The notes under the pieces are model-generated. The model saw only the letters and a list, made by a program, of their open reading frames with translations. It did not search any database and had not been told where the DNA came from. A DNA stretch of 64,000 nt from CAWGYT01 sp963826795 (GTDB lineage Bacteria > Planctomycetota > Planctomycetia > Pirellulales > Pirellulaceae). The translations under genes and the position numbers were made by a program. Position 1 is the first letter of the stretch. Every line of letters starts with the position of its first letter. This document shows positions 8,421 through 18,057 of the stretch, one piece after another. The stretch spans positions 124,001 to 188,000 of the forward strand of contig CAWGYT010000013.1 in assembly GCA_963826795.1 (NCBI GenBank). Reading direction: 5' to 3'.

Positions 8421-11089
8421 CTAGTCCCTTTTCCCAACCCGCATCCGCAGCGGATCTTGATCCGAAGTCGCTTCCGCAACGACCACCGATAAGTCGTCCA
8501 GCCAGACTTCGCCCAACCCATGGAGCGTGACAGAGAGCGTTAGATGGTCGTGCTGTGGGACGGAGCGAATCATTTCGAAGGGCTGCCAGCCGACGGTCTG
8601 GCGAAATCGCAACGCGAGTTCCGGACCGCTGATTGAATCGCCGATCAGCAGCCCGTCCAGGCTTCCTTGAATCGGTTCGTCAATTCGCACCCAGCCGGCG
8701 ATCCGCACGCGATCGCCGGGACGGACGGTCACCGGGGCGCTGTGAATCCAGACCGGAGGAAACTCGACCACGCTTTGTTCGGCATCCTTGCTCTGAGCCC
8801 GCACCGCGATTCGCAGGCAATGTTGCCCGCTGTGGGGATCCGACGGCGAGAGCGCCAAGTAGGTCAACACATCCTGCGGAGAGCTGCGGTATTGGCGCCA
8901 GCCGCGCTCGATCATCGACGTCAGATTCTCGCAGTCGCCACCCGCCAGTCGGTTTTGGGACCATTCGGTGTGAATCGGCAAGGCGGATGAGGAGTTGATC
9001 CGCGTGACGAGCCCGAACGACGTGCCCATGGGCTGCCACAATGGCGAGGGCCACTCGGCCACGGCCTCGCGCCAGACGTCGGCTTGGAGTCGATTGAGTT
9101 CTCGCCGAGCCAGTTGACCGAAACGAAACGCGGAGCTCAAGTCATTCGCCTCACTTAACTCGCGACTCTGGCGAAGTGCCGATCGAGCCGCTTCCCACGC
9201 CTCGACGCGCACGAATTTCTTCAGCAGCTGTTGCGGAGCCTGATTTTCGAATTCCCAAAGCAGATGATCGGCGATCTCCTGCTGCAGTTGGACGACCCGT
9301 TTTCGGCCAGCCGTGACGGTGCGATTGATATGAGTGACCACGAGGGCATCTTCGGTTAACAGGACTAACGAGTCGGCGGATTCGGGCTCCAGATGCAGCT
9401 GCAAGCCACCGCTGATCCGGTGCCGTGTGATGGGCGTGAGGCCCATGTGATTCAACAGAAAGGCGTCGGTCGAATCAGGAACACCGGGGATGATCAAGCG
9501 ATTTTCTCCGGCCGGCGGACGACACGCGAACTGCGCCGACGGCTGGACGTACGTCGGAATCAGAAGTCTCGATCGCTCCGTGGCAAGGCTGATCACCCGC
9601 AATTCCGCGTTCTGACCCTCCACCACCCCCAGCCGATGGCCTCCCATTGTCCAGGGCTCGATCAACGCCAATTCCAGATTCACCAGTTCCAGCATCAGGC
9701 GGCGGAGTTCACTCGAAGGATCCGTCCCGTCCAGGGGGGTCTCGGAGTGATACCACAGTCCGCGGGCACCGGCCGCCACGGCCGCCAGCGCCATCTGTCG
9801 GATTTGCTCCGACTGAATGTTCGTCGGGATCGGACCCGTCTGCCCGCTCGTCACCCGAACCTGTTCCACAAGACTCGCCGGCAACTCAGTTTGCACACTG
9901 GCCCAGAACGGCGTGCCCGGTCGGACTAAACGCGTCACTTGGTGCAGCCAGGGCCCGAAATGCGAGAGTTCGAAACTGGACCCGATCGGCAACCGGCTGC
10001 GCAGGACGATGTCCAATTCGCGACTGGCGAGCCATTGCTCCTGGCTCACACCGGCGACCAGCGGCCGGGCGTGCGGGTCACGACGACGGACCTGATCCAA
10101 AAAGTCCTCCGGGTGCCGTGCGGCGACATGATCATCCCCCAGGAACCAGCCCAGAATTCGCGACGCGTTGACGATTTCCTGGTTTTCCTCGGCCGGAGGC
10201 GGACACAGGATCCAAAGATCCACGTCTTCCGCCGCCCGGTGCTCGGCCTCCGTTGGCCAATGATCCAAATAGACGGAGTTGAAGCCCAATTGGCGCAGCA
10301 GCGGAAACGGCTCACCGCGATGCTCGACCAGACGAGGGAAAAACGGACGACCGTCCACGATCAGTCGACTCACCCGACGTCGCGGTACCGCCTGTGGGTC
10401 GAGCGCGGTTTCGGTGTATGACACGGGCGTCGCGCGCCCTGCTTCGGGCGGGGCCACCGCGCCCTCGTGGTCGACCGGACCGAGCCAGACGCGGGTGGTA
10501 CCGGGACCGCCGTAGGCGTTCACGACGACCGCATCGAGATACGCGTCGCGGGCCGCCACGGGTTGGCCGGTGCGCGCCCGCAGGATCCGCAGTTGACGAT
10601 GCATCTCCAGCGGGATGTTGCCCAAATCCAGTTGCTGCCATTGCCCGACTCGGTCGTAGGACCTTCCCGGGATCAAGACCGACGCGACCTCGCCCGTCAA
10701 AGGATCGACGGCGTCGGGAAACACGATTCGGCCCAACAACTGGATCCCCCGCTGCTCCGCTCGGATCCAGACTCGGACCTGAAGATCATCGATGATCCGC
10801 GCCGCCGGTAGCGTCTGGAGCACGTGCACGTGCGTCCCTGCGCGGCGCGGATTCGAAATTGTTCGGCCGGCCAGCCCTGTCGCCCGGACTCGTCGCGGGC
10901 GTGGTCCAGGACCAGATAATCGCAGTCCGCTTGCTCGACTCGCCACTGATAGGAACCGTCTTCCGGCGGAACGCCCCAGGCGCGCGGCGGCGACACGACG
11001 GCCAGACGACAGGCGACCAGGGACAGCAGCAGCAGCATCGAAGTCGAGCGACCGGGCGAGTCCGCTTGGCAGGTGCGATTTCGCGACAT
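8421..11089 (-). CDS. Secreted glycosidase-like protein with C-terminal beta-sandwich, one frameshift
   Basis: A protein of roughly 890 residues that I do not recognise as a named enzyme. The correct N-terminus begins at ATG 11089 and has a signal-peptide-like stretch (MLLLLSLVACRLAVV near residue 18). Near 10830 one base seems missing in a CCC/GGG run, so the rest (from THVHVLQTLPAARIIDD) is in another frame. The middle (FFPRLVEHRGEPFPLLRQLG, FNSVYLDHWP, later GARGLWYHSETPLDG) resembles the TIM-barrel of glycoside-hydrolase-type proteins. The last 120 residues (VTVRPGDRVRIAGWVRI to GEVWLDDLSV) look like a carbohydrate-binding beta-sandwich. No catalytic acids can be assigned with confidence. 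The gene is convergent with the SPFH gene and they share a palindromic element. Confidence 0.6.
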
Positions 11090-11404
11090 GAGGCAAGGAT
11101 CCATCTGGATGCGGTCAGCAGACGGTCTTCCGCGGGCCGCTACGAGGCGAACTGGCGACATCGGCTCCCGCCCCACCGATCGATGCAAGTCCGTCATATA
11201 AAGGAGGTTGTGTTTCGATTCCAGATCAGTTGTGTGATTTCCACCTCACGTCGGACGCGGGCGAGTCTCCTGCACTCGCGTCGTAAGTTGATTGACTCCA
11301 TTACGTTAGGGCGAACGTCGGGGCGCCCCCTCAGGTTTGGCACGGCGGCTGCTTTCCAAATCCATCACCTCGACACAATTCCGCCCACTTTGGAGCCTGG
11401 CACC
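11090..11404. other. Gene-free spacer
   Basis: About 315 bases between a divergent gene pair (start at 11089 on the minus strand, start at 11405 on the plus strand). The spacer should hold both promoters. I could not find a convincing -35/-10 pair with standard spacing, nor any repeat. Confidence 0.5.
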
Positions 11405-11689
11405 ATGAGCAGTTCGCGAATCACCAAGCCTGAGCAGCTTCCACTTCCCAAGGACGTCGCCGAGCTGGCGACGCTCATCGCCGACTTGCCGGAGGTGCAT
11501 CGCCGGAAACTCGAATCGGTCTACCAGCGGGTGGTCGACAGCACGCGGCGCCGTCAGCGGATCCTGGCCCTCGTGCAAGAGGCCCTCAGTCAGCTTCGAC
11601 TGGACATGAAATATCTGCTGTTCGATCTGGAAGCGACTCGCCGCGAGCGGAATCGCTACAAAGAGTCATTGGAGGAGGGCCGCGACTAA
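11405..11689 (+). CDS. Small helical hypothetical protein
   Basis: 94 residues, start ATG at 11405. The sequence is almost entirely helical and charged (LATLIADLPEVHRRKLESVY, then STRRRQRILALVQEALSQL and DLEATRRERNRYKESLEEGR), with no cysteine, no signal peptide and no membrane segment. This suggests a cytoplasmic coiled-coil or DNA/protein-binding factor. It sits 180 bases before the Ser/Thr kinase gene, but that gene has its own promoter-like sequence. Codon usage and base composition match the neighbours, which supports a real gene. No function can be given. Confidence 0.6.
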   Translation: MSSSRITKPEQLPLPKDVAELATLIADLPEVHRRKLESVYQRVVDSTRRRQRILALVQEALSQLRLDMKYLLFDLEATRRERNRYKESLEEGRD

Positions 11690-11762
11690 AGGGAGCAGAC
11701 CCCTTTGGAGTCTGGCCCACCGCTCCGCGCGGCCAGAACGTGCCCCGCCGACGGGCGTTTGA

Positions 11763-11791
11763 TTGCCACTGACGGCCAGATCGCCTAAGAT
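11763..11791 (+). promoter_or_regulatory. Sigma-70-type promoter of the Ser/Thr kinase gene
   Basis: TTGCCA at 11763-11768 and TAAGAT at 11786-11791 are separated by exactly 17 bases and followed by an A-rich stretch. They lie about 76 bases upstream of the kinase start codon. Base matches are moderate. Confidence 0.45.
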
Positions 11792-11867
11792 AAAAAACTG
11801 GAACGATTTAGACCGCCCATGCACAACCCAACCTCCTCCTCCGCGCCGTGTCGCCAAGGCTCTCCCT

Positions 11868-13322
11868 ATGTCGATGGTCGAGAAGTCAGCTGAAGAGTTC
11901 GCTCGGCGTGCATTCGATCTGAACCTGCTCGATCAGCGTCAGCTGGAGTCGGTTTGGGGCGAGTTGGGATCGCGCAGCGTCTCGTCGGCGGATCTCCAAC
12001 GCGTCTTGGTTCGGCGCGGACTGCTCACGAACTACCAGGTCGACAAACTGGCGCGCGGCGAGAAGCAGGGCTTTTTTTACGGCGACTACAAGATTCTGTA
12101 TCTGGTCGGCACCGGGTCCTTCGCGCGGGTCTACCGTGCCGTGCAAAAAGAAACGGACAAGGTGGTCGCCGTCAAGGTACTCCGCAAGCGTTTCAGTGAA
12201 GACCCCGTGATGACGGAGCAGTTCGTGCGGGAAGGCGAGATGGGGGCCAAGTTGCGGCATCCCAACATCGTGCCGATCTACGCCGTGCATTCCGAACGCC
12301 GAAACCACTATATGGTGATGGATTTTATCGAGGGTCGGAATCTGCGTGAATTTGTGCGAGTTCGCAAGAAGCTGAGTCCGGAGGAGGCGTTAAAGTTTTC
12401 GGTCGACATTGCCGCCGGCTTAACGTACGCGGCCGAGTTTGGGATCCGGCATCGGGATCTCAAGTTGTCCAACGTGTTGATGTCCAGCACCGGGCGAGCC
12501 CAGTTGGTCGACTTTGGGCTGGCAGCGATCAGTGGCGGGGACGAAGAATTCGCCGATTCGGTGAATCCCCGCACGATTGACTATGCCGGGCTCGAGCGGG
12601 CGACGGGCGTGCGGAAGGACGATCCTCGCAGCGACATTTACTTTGCGGGTTGCATCCTCTACCACATGCTCACAGGTCAGGCACCGCTGTCTGAATCTCG
12701 AGATCGGACGCAGCGGCTCAGCAAGACTCGCTTCGAGACGATTCCGCCGATCAATGAATTGGAACCGAATCTACCCGGCCGCTTGGTGATGATTGTCAAC
12801 AAGGCGATGGACCTCAACGTCAATCGTCGTTATCAGAGTCCGGGCGAGTTCCTGGCCGATCTGCGGCTGGCTCAGAAGCGCCTCGCCGCACCGGAAGACG
12901 AAGCAGCCGCATCGCTGTTGGAGGAGGGGAACGACAAGGCGGTCATGATCATCGACTCGAACCCAAGTCTGCAGGATGTCTTTCGGCAGAATCTCAAGAA
13001 GTTCGGTTATCGGGTGCTCGTGTTGAGCGATCCAACGCGTGCCTTGGATCGTTGCGACACGGATGAACACGTGGCCGACTGTGTGGTGTTCGGCTGTCAC
13101 AGCCTCGGTAAGACCGGCTTAGCGGCGTTTAATCGCTTCGGAGAACTGGACCGCACGAAGAAGATTCCGGCCATTTTGCTAATCGCCGAGAAACAGGGGG
13201 CTTACGTCAACGAAGCCCGGCTGAATCAACATCGTGTCGTGGCGAAAATGCCGCTGAAGATGCGCGAATTTCGCGGCGTGCTGAAGCAACTGATCGGAAA
13301 CGCCAGCACGACGGCCACGTAG
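11868..13322 (+). CDS. Ser/Thr protein kinase with C-terminal degenerate receiver domain
   Basis: A 484-residue cytoplasmic protein. Residues 1-65 form a small helical region. The Hanks-type kinase domain covers about 70-340: glycine loop LVGTGSFARVY, Lys in VAVKVLRK, catalytic loop HRDLKLSN near residue 194, DFG near 214, and YAGLE in the activation segment. It therefore has the residues needed for activity. From residue about 357 there is a response-regulator-like fold: VMIIDSNPSLQDVFRQ with one acidic-pocket Asp, and VVAKMPLKMREF with the conserved Lys. At the phospho-acceptor position the sequence is DCVVFGCHS, with no Asp after the beta-3 strand. The receiver is thus probably a binding module. 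The gene is convergent with der, with a palindromic element between them. Confidence 0.9.
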   Translation: MSMVEKSAEEFARRAFDLNLLDQRQLESVWGELGSRSVSSADLQRVLVRRGLLTNYQVDKLARGEKQGFFYGDYKILYLVGTGSFARVYRAVQKETDKVVAVKVLRKRFSEDPVMTEQFVREGEMGAKLRHPNIVPIYAVHSERRNHYMVMDFIEGRNLREFVRVRKKLSPEEALKFSVDIAAGLTYAAEFGIRHRDLKLSNVLMSSTGRAQLVDFGLAAISGGDEEFADSVNPRTIDYAGLERATGVRKDDPRSDIYFAGCILYHMLTGQAPLSESRDRTQRLSKTRFETIPPINELEPNLPGRLVMIVNKAMDLNVNRRYQSPGEFLADLRLAQKRLAAPEDEAAASLLEEGNDKAVMIIDSNPSLQDVFRQNLKKFGYRVLVLSDPTRALDRCDTDEHVADCVVFGCHSLGKTGLAAFNRFGELDRTKKIPAILLIAEKQGAYVNEARLNQHRVVAKMPLKMREFRGVLKQLIGNASTTAT

Positions 13323-13348
13323 GTTGGGACCTGACCCCTGTTCCCAAC
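13323..13348. terminator. Palindromic GGGACCTGACCCC element, likely two-way terminator
   Basis: A GTTGGG...CCCAAC hairpin carrying the same GGGACCTGACCCC core as the element at 8295. It starts one base after the kinase stop codon and lies 23 bases from the convergent der stop. A transcription-ending role fits its position but is inferred. Confidence 0.5.
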
Positions 13349-13371
13349 TCCTGTCTTCCGGTCCCCGACGC

Positions 13372-14739
13372 TTAGCGCTCTTCTGGCTCTTCAGCCGAAT
13401 GGACTCTGTCGGGCGCTTCGTTGCCCGATCGCTTCTTCAGATAGAGCTTGATCGGCACTTCGCCGAAGGTGAGCTGGTCGCGGAACACGCCCAGCAGGTA
13501 ACGGCGGTAGGTGGGCGAAAACGCCTTGGGCTCGTTGCAGAACAGCACGATCGTCGGCGGCTGCGTCGCCGACTTGGGTCGCGTAGTAGATCTTGGGACG
13601 ACGGTGGCGATACAACGGCGGCGGATGGTGTTCCATCGCGCGGCCAGCAAACGATTGAGTTGGCCCGTGGCGATCCGCGTCAGCGATTGCTTGAACAGCA
13701 TCTGCGCGTGGTTCAGCAGGGCCTTGACGTTCTTGCCGGTCTGGCCGGTGATGAACGCGATCGGCACGTGCCACATCGTGCGAAACGTGTCGCGCAGGTA
13801 GTTCACCCACTTTCGGTCGGCATCTGCTTGTGGCAGCAGGTCCCACTTGTTGACCACGAAGATGCACGGCTTGTATTGCTCGGCGATGTAGTCGCACAGT
13901 TGCTTGTCGACCTTGCTGATCCGCTGGCTCGGCGTCGAAGAACAGCAGCACGACGTCGGCCCGGCGAATGCTCCGCTGGGCGCGGTGCGTGCTGTAGAAA
14001 TCGATGTCGCTCGTGACGCTCTTGCGTCTTGCGCAAGCCCGGCGTGTCGATCGCGATGAACGCCTTGCCGTCGAGTTCGAAATCGCACGTCGACGCTGTC
14101 GCGCGTGGTGCCGGGCACCTCGCTGACGATCATCCGCTCGGCCTGGGCCAGCGTGTTGACGAACGTGCTCTTGCCGACGTTGCGACGGCCGACGATGGCC
14201 ACCTTCATGACGGGCTCGACGATTTCTCGTTGTTCCAGCGCCGGCGGCAGCCGCTCGACGATCATTTCCTCGAGCAATTCGCGCTTGCGGTTGGCTTTCA
14301 CGCTGCTGACAATCAGCTTGCCGCGCCCCAACCGATAGAACTCGTCGGCCTGACCGTCGAGCAGTTCCGGGTCCGTCTTGTTGGCGACACACAGAATGGG
14401 CTTGTCCAGGTAGCGGAGCCGCTTGGCAACTTCCTGATCGAGCGGCGTGAGTCCGCTGCGGGTGTCGACGACAAACAGGATCACGTCGGCCGATTCGATC
14501 GCCGCCGAGATCTGTTCCTCGATCTGCTCCGTCAGATTGTCGCCGTCGTCGATCCCCATGCCGCCGGTGTCGACCAGTTCGAAAAAACGCCCATCCACCT
14601 CCATCAGGTAGGTCATCCGATCGCGCGTGACCCCGGCCGTGTCGTCGACGATCGCGAGCCTGCGCCGCGCCAGCCAGTTGAAGATGCTCGACTTGCCGAC
14701 GTTCGGCCGGCCGACGATGACAACTTGGGGAACCTTCAT
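13372..14739 (-). CDS. der: GTPase Der (EngA), interrupted by five single-base indels
   Basis: A tandem-G-domain GTPase needed for 50S ribosome assembly. The N-terminal domain is intact: GRPNVGKSSIFN, DTAGV, VDTGGMG and NKTD. The second domain has GRRNVGKSTFVN and later VVNKWDLL, and the C-terminal KH-like domain ends in LFCNEPKAFSPTYRRYLLG. Between these, correct Der sequence is found only by changing frame: extra bases near 14081, 14027 and 13930, one missing base near 13637 and one extra near 13568. The switch II motif of domain 2 (IDTPGLRK) is only in another frame. The changes sum to a multiple of three, so the ORF stays open through nonsense stretches. Start ATG 14739 (MKVPQVVIVG) is preferred to 14844. 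Since der is essential, consensus error is the simplest explanation. Confidence 0.88.
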   Translation of the reverse strand: MKVPQVVIVGRPNVGKSSIFNWLARRRLAIVDDTAGVTRDRMTYLMEVDGRFFELVDTGGMGIDDGDNLTEQIEEQISAAIESADVILFVVDTRSGLTPLDQEVAKRLRYLDKPILCVANKTDPELLDGQADEFYRLGRGKLIVSSVKANRKRELLEEMIVERLPPALEQREIVEPVMKVAIVGRRNVGKSTFVNTLAQAERMIVSEVPGTTRDSVDVRFRTRRQGVHRDRHAGLAQDARASRATSISTARTAPSGAFAGPTSCCCSSTPSQRISKVDKQLCDYIAEQYKPCIFVVNKWDLLPQADADRKWVNYLRDTFRTMWHVPIAFITGQTGKNVKALLNHAQMLFKQSLTRIATGQLNRLLAARWNTIRRRCIATVVPRSTTRPKSATQPPTIVLFCNEPKAFSPTYRRYLLGVFRDQLTFGEVPIKLYLKKRSGNEAPDRVHSAEEPEER

Positions 14740-15026
14740 GCGGCGGGACTGGCTGGGGATTTCAGGATCGAGCGACGAGAGGTCGAGACGGCGACGGAAC
14801 CTTTCTGCGTCGGCGGCCCGGCTGCAGCGTGTCAATGTCAGCACGGAAGAGTTCCGGCCGAGCCGACGGAGGGCAAGAGACGTGCTTCCAACCCGTCAAT
14901 CATACGGGATCGGGCCCGTCAACGGAAGATGCTGGACAAAACCCGGCCGCGAGGATCATGATGGGGCCATCGCCGCCGGCGCTTGATTGCCCTGCCACTT
15001 GATCCCAGCCGCCAGGAGAGCCGACC

Positions 15027-15920
15027 ATGGACGAACCGCAAACTGGGTCGATCCTGCTGACGCGAGCCGTCCGCCAGCAACTCGAGAGTTTGGCGCGGGC
15101 GGGGGTCGAGCAGCTGCCGCGGGCGGCACGAACGGTCGAAGCCGGTTTGGACTTGCGGGAGATCGCCACGGCGGCCCCACCACGCTCCGAACAGGTCCCG
15201 GGCGAACGGACACCGTCTTCCGTCGCTTCTTCCGTCGCTTCCCGGACCCCTGGGTCTGTCGCCCCTCCCGAGCCGATCATGCCTGCGAAAAAAACGAAAC
15301 GCGAAGCGGACCCCGCGTGGGTCACCACCGGTCACCCCCCACGACTGACCCTCAAGCGAAAGAAGGAACGCCTCGAGCACCTTTGCGAACAGGTGACCTC
15401 GTGCCGGCTGTGCCCCGAATTGGCCGCCCAGCGAACGCAAACGGTTTTCGGGGTGGGCAATCCCAACACCCGGCTCTGCTTTTTCGGGGAAGCCCCGGGG
15501 GCGGATGAGGACCGTCAGGGCGAGCCGTTTGTGGGTCGCGCGGGTCAACTCCTGGATAAGATCATCGAGGCTTGCTCGCTCAAACGTCGCGACGTCTATA
15601 TTCTCAACACCGTCAAGTGCCGTCCGCCGGGCAATCGCAATCCGGAGCCCGAGGAGGTCGCCAACTGCCGTCCGTTCTTCGAGGAACAGTTGGAGGTAAT
15701 CCGCCCCGAATTCATCTGCTGCCTGGGTGCTGTCGCGGCGAAAGCGTTACTCGACTCGAAGCTGGCCATCGGCAAGTTACGCGGCCAGTTGCACGCTTGG
15801 CGCTGGGCCAAGGTCCTGGTGACGTACCATCCCGCCTACCTGCTGCGTAACCCCAGCGCCAAGCGGGACGTGTGGGAAGATATGAAGCTGCTGATGCGGG
15901 AGATGGGCGTGGAACTCTGA
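15027..15920 (+). CDS. Type-4 uracil-DNA glycosylase (Fe-S)
   Basis: A 297-residue protein that removes uracil from DNA at the start of base-excision repair. The first 100 residues are a low-complexity Ala/Arg/Pro linker, unusual for the family, whose usual length is about 200. The glycosylase domain then shows CRLCPEL near residue 125, GEAPGADEDRQGEPFVGRAG near 154 (uracil-binding and water-activating motif), VYILNTVKCRPPGNRNP near 190, a further Cys in ANCRPF, and YHPAYLLR near the end. The four cysteines fit the 4Fe-4S cluster of family 4. The long N-terminus could hold a later start, but no methionine before MPAKKTKR (about residue 85) is better placed. It stands alone, facing the DUF1549 gene. 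Confidence 0.92.
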   Translation: MDEPQTGSILLTRAVRQQLESLARAGVEQLPRAARTVEAGLDLREIATAAPPRSEQVPGERTPSSVASSVASRTPGSVAPPEPIMPAKKTKREADPAWVTTGHPPRLTLKRKKERLEHLCEQVTSCRLCPELAAQRTQTVFGVGNPNTRLCFFGEAPGADEDRQGEPFVGRAGQLLDKIIEACSLKRRDVYILNTVKCRPPGNRNPEPEEVANCRPFFEEQLEVIRPEFICCLGAVAAKALLDSKLAIGKLRGQLHAWRWAKVLVTYHPAYLLRNPSAKRDVWEDMKLLMREMGVEL

Positions 15921-15963
15921 ACGAAGGTCGACTCGGGCGTGGAGGTCGGCCCGCTCGGCTTGC

Positions 15964-18057
15964 TTACAGCCTGCCGGTGTTCAGCAAGGCCCAGAAAATC
16001 CGCTCCAGCGCCACCACCTGATTGCCCTCGGCAACCCGGTAGATTTCATCGGTCCGCGCCAGTTCGGTGGCCGTGGGTTGCCGCGCCAGCACGATTCGGA
16101 ACGCGTGTTCGACTTGCGCCTTGGGATCGAGCGTGTCGCGCGCGGTCAGGGATCGCACGACCCGCAGGTGCGAAATGGGCAAGAGCTGGCCCATCGGACT
16201 CGCGGCTTCGATCAGACCACTCGGATTCGCAGGATTCGGCCCTTCAAAGCTGAGATTTCGGCGGGCATTAATCGTTTGGCGATCACCCTCCAGCTCGACG
16301 CTGGTCACTTGCGGTACGCGTCCTCGAGCCAGCCAGGCCAAGCCGTCGTCGGCGCGCCCGAACAGCATCGGCCGATGGTAATAGCGACTGAAGTAGGCGA
16401 TCGATCCGCCATCCGGGAAGTCCTTCGAATTGGCGGACGTGATCACGTCCGACCGATCGAACGCCTCGCTCAGGACGATCCACCGCATCAGCTGGCGGAG
16501 GTCGTAATCATGCGCCGTGAATTGCTCGGCCAGCAAGTCAACCAGCTCAGGATGCGACATCGGATTGAAGCGACCCATATCGTCCACGGGCATGGTAAAG
16601 CCATACCGCAGGAAGGAACCCCAGATCCGATTGACGGCGGCGCGGGAAAACAGCGGCGATCGAACGAGTTGCTGAGCCAGCTCGTGCCGCGGCGCGACCG
16701 TGGCGGTCCAATCCAAGGGCTCGCCATCCAGCAAGCCCGGCTCGATACTCTGCCAGGTCCCGTCCCGCTGCTGGTACCGGATGGGCGCCTTCGCGGATGC
16801 GGCGTCGTCGAAGAGACGACCGCGTCCAGGCCGCAGGACCTCGGTCTGAAGTGGCTGAAAGACTGCGGCCAGCCGCCAGAATCCGGCTTGCGGCGTTTCA
16901 CTCAAGGGATCGTCATGGCACTGAGCGCACTGCATTCGCTGTCCCAGCATGACGCGGCAGACTTGAGCGGCCGCTTCGACGCCTTGCTCGTCATCCAGAG
17001 CCAGCAGGTAGTTCGTCGCCGGGTTGTGATCCGGCTGTCGCGGCTCGTTCGATCCGGTTGCCGTCAACAGCGACTGCATGATGTCGTCATAGCCGGACTC
17101 CCGCGCAATGACCTCGGTCAGGTACTGCTGTAGGCCGACCTGATAGATCCGCAGATTGGTGACCCTTTGGCTGGAATTGTTCAACAGCCAGTCGGCCCAG
17201 GTCGCGGCCCAGTGGGCGGCAAATTCGTCGGTGTACTCCTTCCCCAACAGGCGATCGACCAACGCGATCCGCTTGTTCGGCGAAGCATCGCGAACAAAGT
17301 CCCGTGCCTCTTGCGGGCGCGGGCCTCGCCCAAGCAGGTGCTCGTACAGCCGCTCACACCACTGGGCATCGCTGGCCGCCGGAGCCGGAGCGATTTGAGC
17401 CGTCGCCCAGGAGGCCGCCAGCTGTGTGTTGATTTGCGCGAGAATCGCCTCGGCCGACAACTTCGCCAGCTCGGTTCGTTCGGTGGGCGGGGGCTCGCGC
17501 CGCGTTTCGGGCAGTGCCGAATTTCCCTCGGGACCGTCGGTCGCGTTGTCCATCGCTGCTCGCCCCGGCTCGGCGTCCGTCGCCGACCCGTCGTCGCTTG
17601 GCTGCATGTCCGGGGCAGAATCGGCCGGTCGAGCTGGATCGGGTGTGGAATCGCGTGGATCGACCGGGGCCTCGGGCCGCGGCTTCGAAGAATCGGCCAC
17701 CGATGGATTCAGCTCACGCCCTGGCTGCACTACGCGAACGCCCCACAGCGTGACCAGGATCCCGACGATGCCCGCTGCCGCCGCCAGGACCCAAAAGGGA
17801 AACCGGCGGGAGTTCGCGGTACGGCCGCGGGCCAATTCCCCGACCGAAACGGAGACGGCCGGCAGCGGCGTGGCGGGAAACGCGGCATCCGATTCGTCGC
17901 CCGACCCACCCTCGGACTCGGCGGCCTGCAACGCCTCCCAGCGCCCCAGAATCCGGTCCTTCAAATCGGGCGGGCGCTGGCCACCCAAGACCTCTTCCAG
18001 ACAGGCGTCCAGGAGCGGCTCGGACTCGAATTCGCGGTCCTCGGCAGAGGAGGTCAT
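15964..18057 (-). CDS. Membrane-anchored DUF1549/DUF1553 protein with anti-sigma-like N-terminus
   Basis: A 697-residue protein. Residues 1-85 are acidic and cytoplasmic, in the position of an anti-sigma domain but without a zinc-binding HxxxCxxC motif. One membrane helix follows (FPFWVLAAAAGIVGILVTLW, about 87-106), then a Pro/Asp/Glu-rich linker to about 190. The DUF1549 (PSCyt2) region carries CAQCHDDP, a CxxCH haem-type motif. The DUF1553 (PSD1) region includes RAAVNRIWGSFLRYGF and LRQLMRWIVLSEAF. The gene overlaps the upstream ECF sigma gene by four bases (ATGA at 18054-18057), so they are translated together. I infer that it tethers the sigma factor and senses something outside the membrane. 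DUF1549/1553 proteins are planctomycete-enriched and their reaction is not established. Confidence 0.85.
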   Translation of the reverse strand: MTSSAEDREFESEPLLDACLEEVLGGQRPPDLKDRILGRWEALQAAESEGGSGDESDAAFPATPLPAVSVSVGELARGRTANSRRFPFWVLAAAAGIVGILVTLWGVRVVQPGRELNPSVADSSKPRPEAPVDPRDSTPDPARPADSAPDMQPSDDGSATDAEPGRAAMDNATDGPEGNSALPETRREPPPTERTELAKLSAEAILAQINTQLAASWATAQIAPAPAASDAQWCERLYEHLLGRGPRPQEARDFVRDASPNKRIALVDRLLGKEYTDEFAAHWAATWADWLLNNSSQRVTNLRIYQVGLQQYLTEVIARESGYDDIMQSLLTATGSNEPRQPDHNPATNYLLALDDEQGVEAAAQVCRVMLGQRMQCAQCHDDPLSETPQAGFWRLAAVFQPLQTEVLRPGRGRLFDDAASAKAPIRYQQRDGTWQSIEPGLLDGEPLDWTATVAPRHELAQQLVRSPLFSRAAVNRIWGSFLRYGFTMPVDDMGRFNPMSHPELVDLLAEQFTAHDYDLRQLMRWIVLSEAFDRSDVITSANSKDFPDGGSIAYFSRYYHRPMLFGRADDGLAWLARGRVPQVTSVELEGDRQTINARRNLSFEGPNPANPSGLIEAASPMGQLLPISHLRVVRSLTARDTLDPKAQVEHAFRIVLARQPTATELARTDEIYRVAEGNQVVALERIFWALLNTGRL

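Noticed and set aside
11693..11730. Further copy of the GGTCAGGTCCC element after the small helical gene
   Set aside because: Only short AGACCCCTTT-like similarity is present, without the core or inverted arms.
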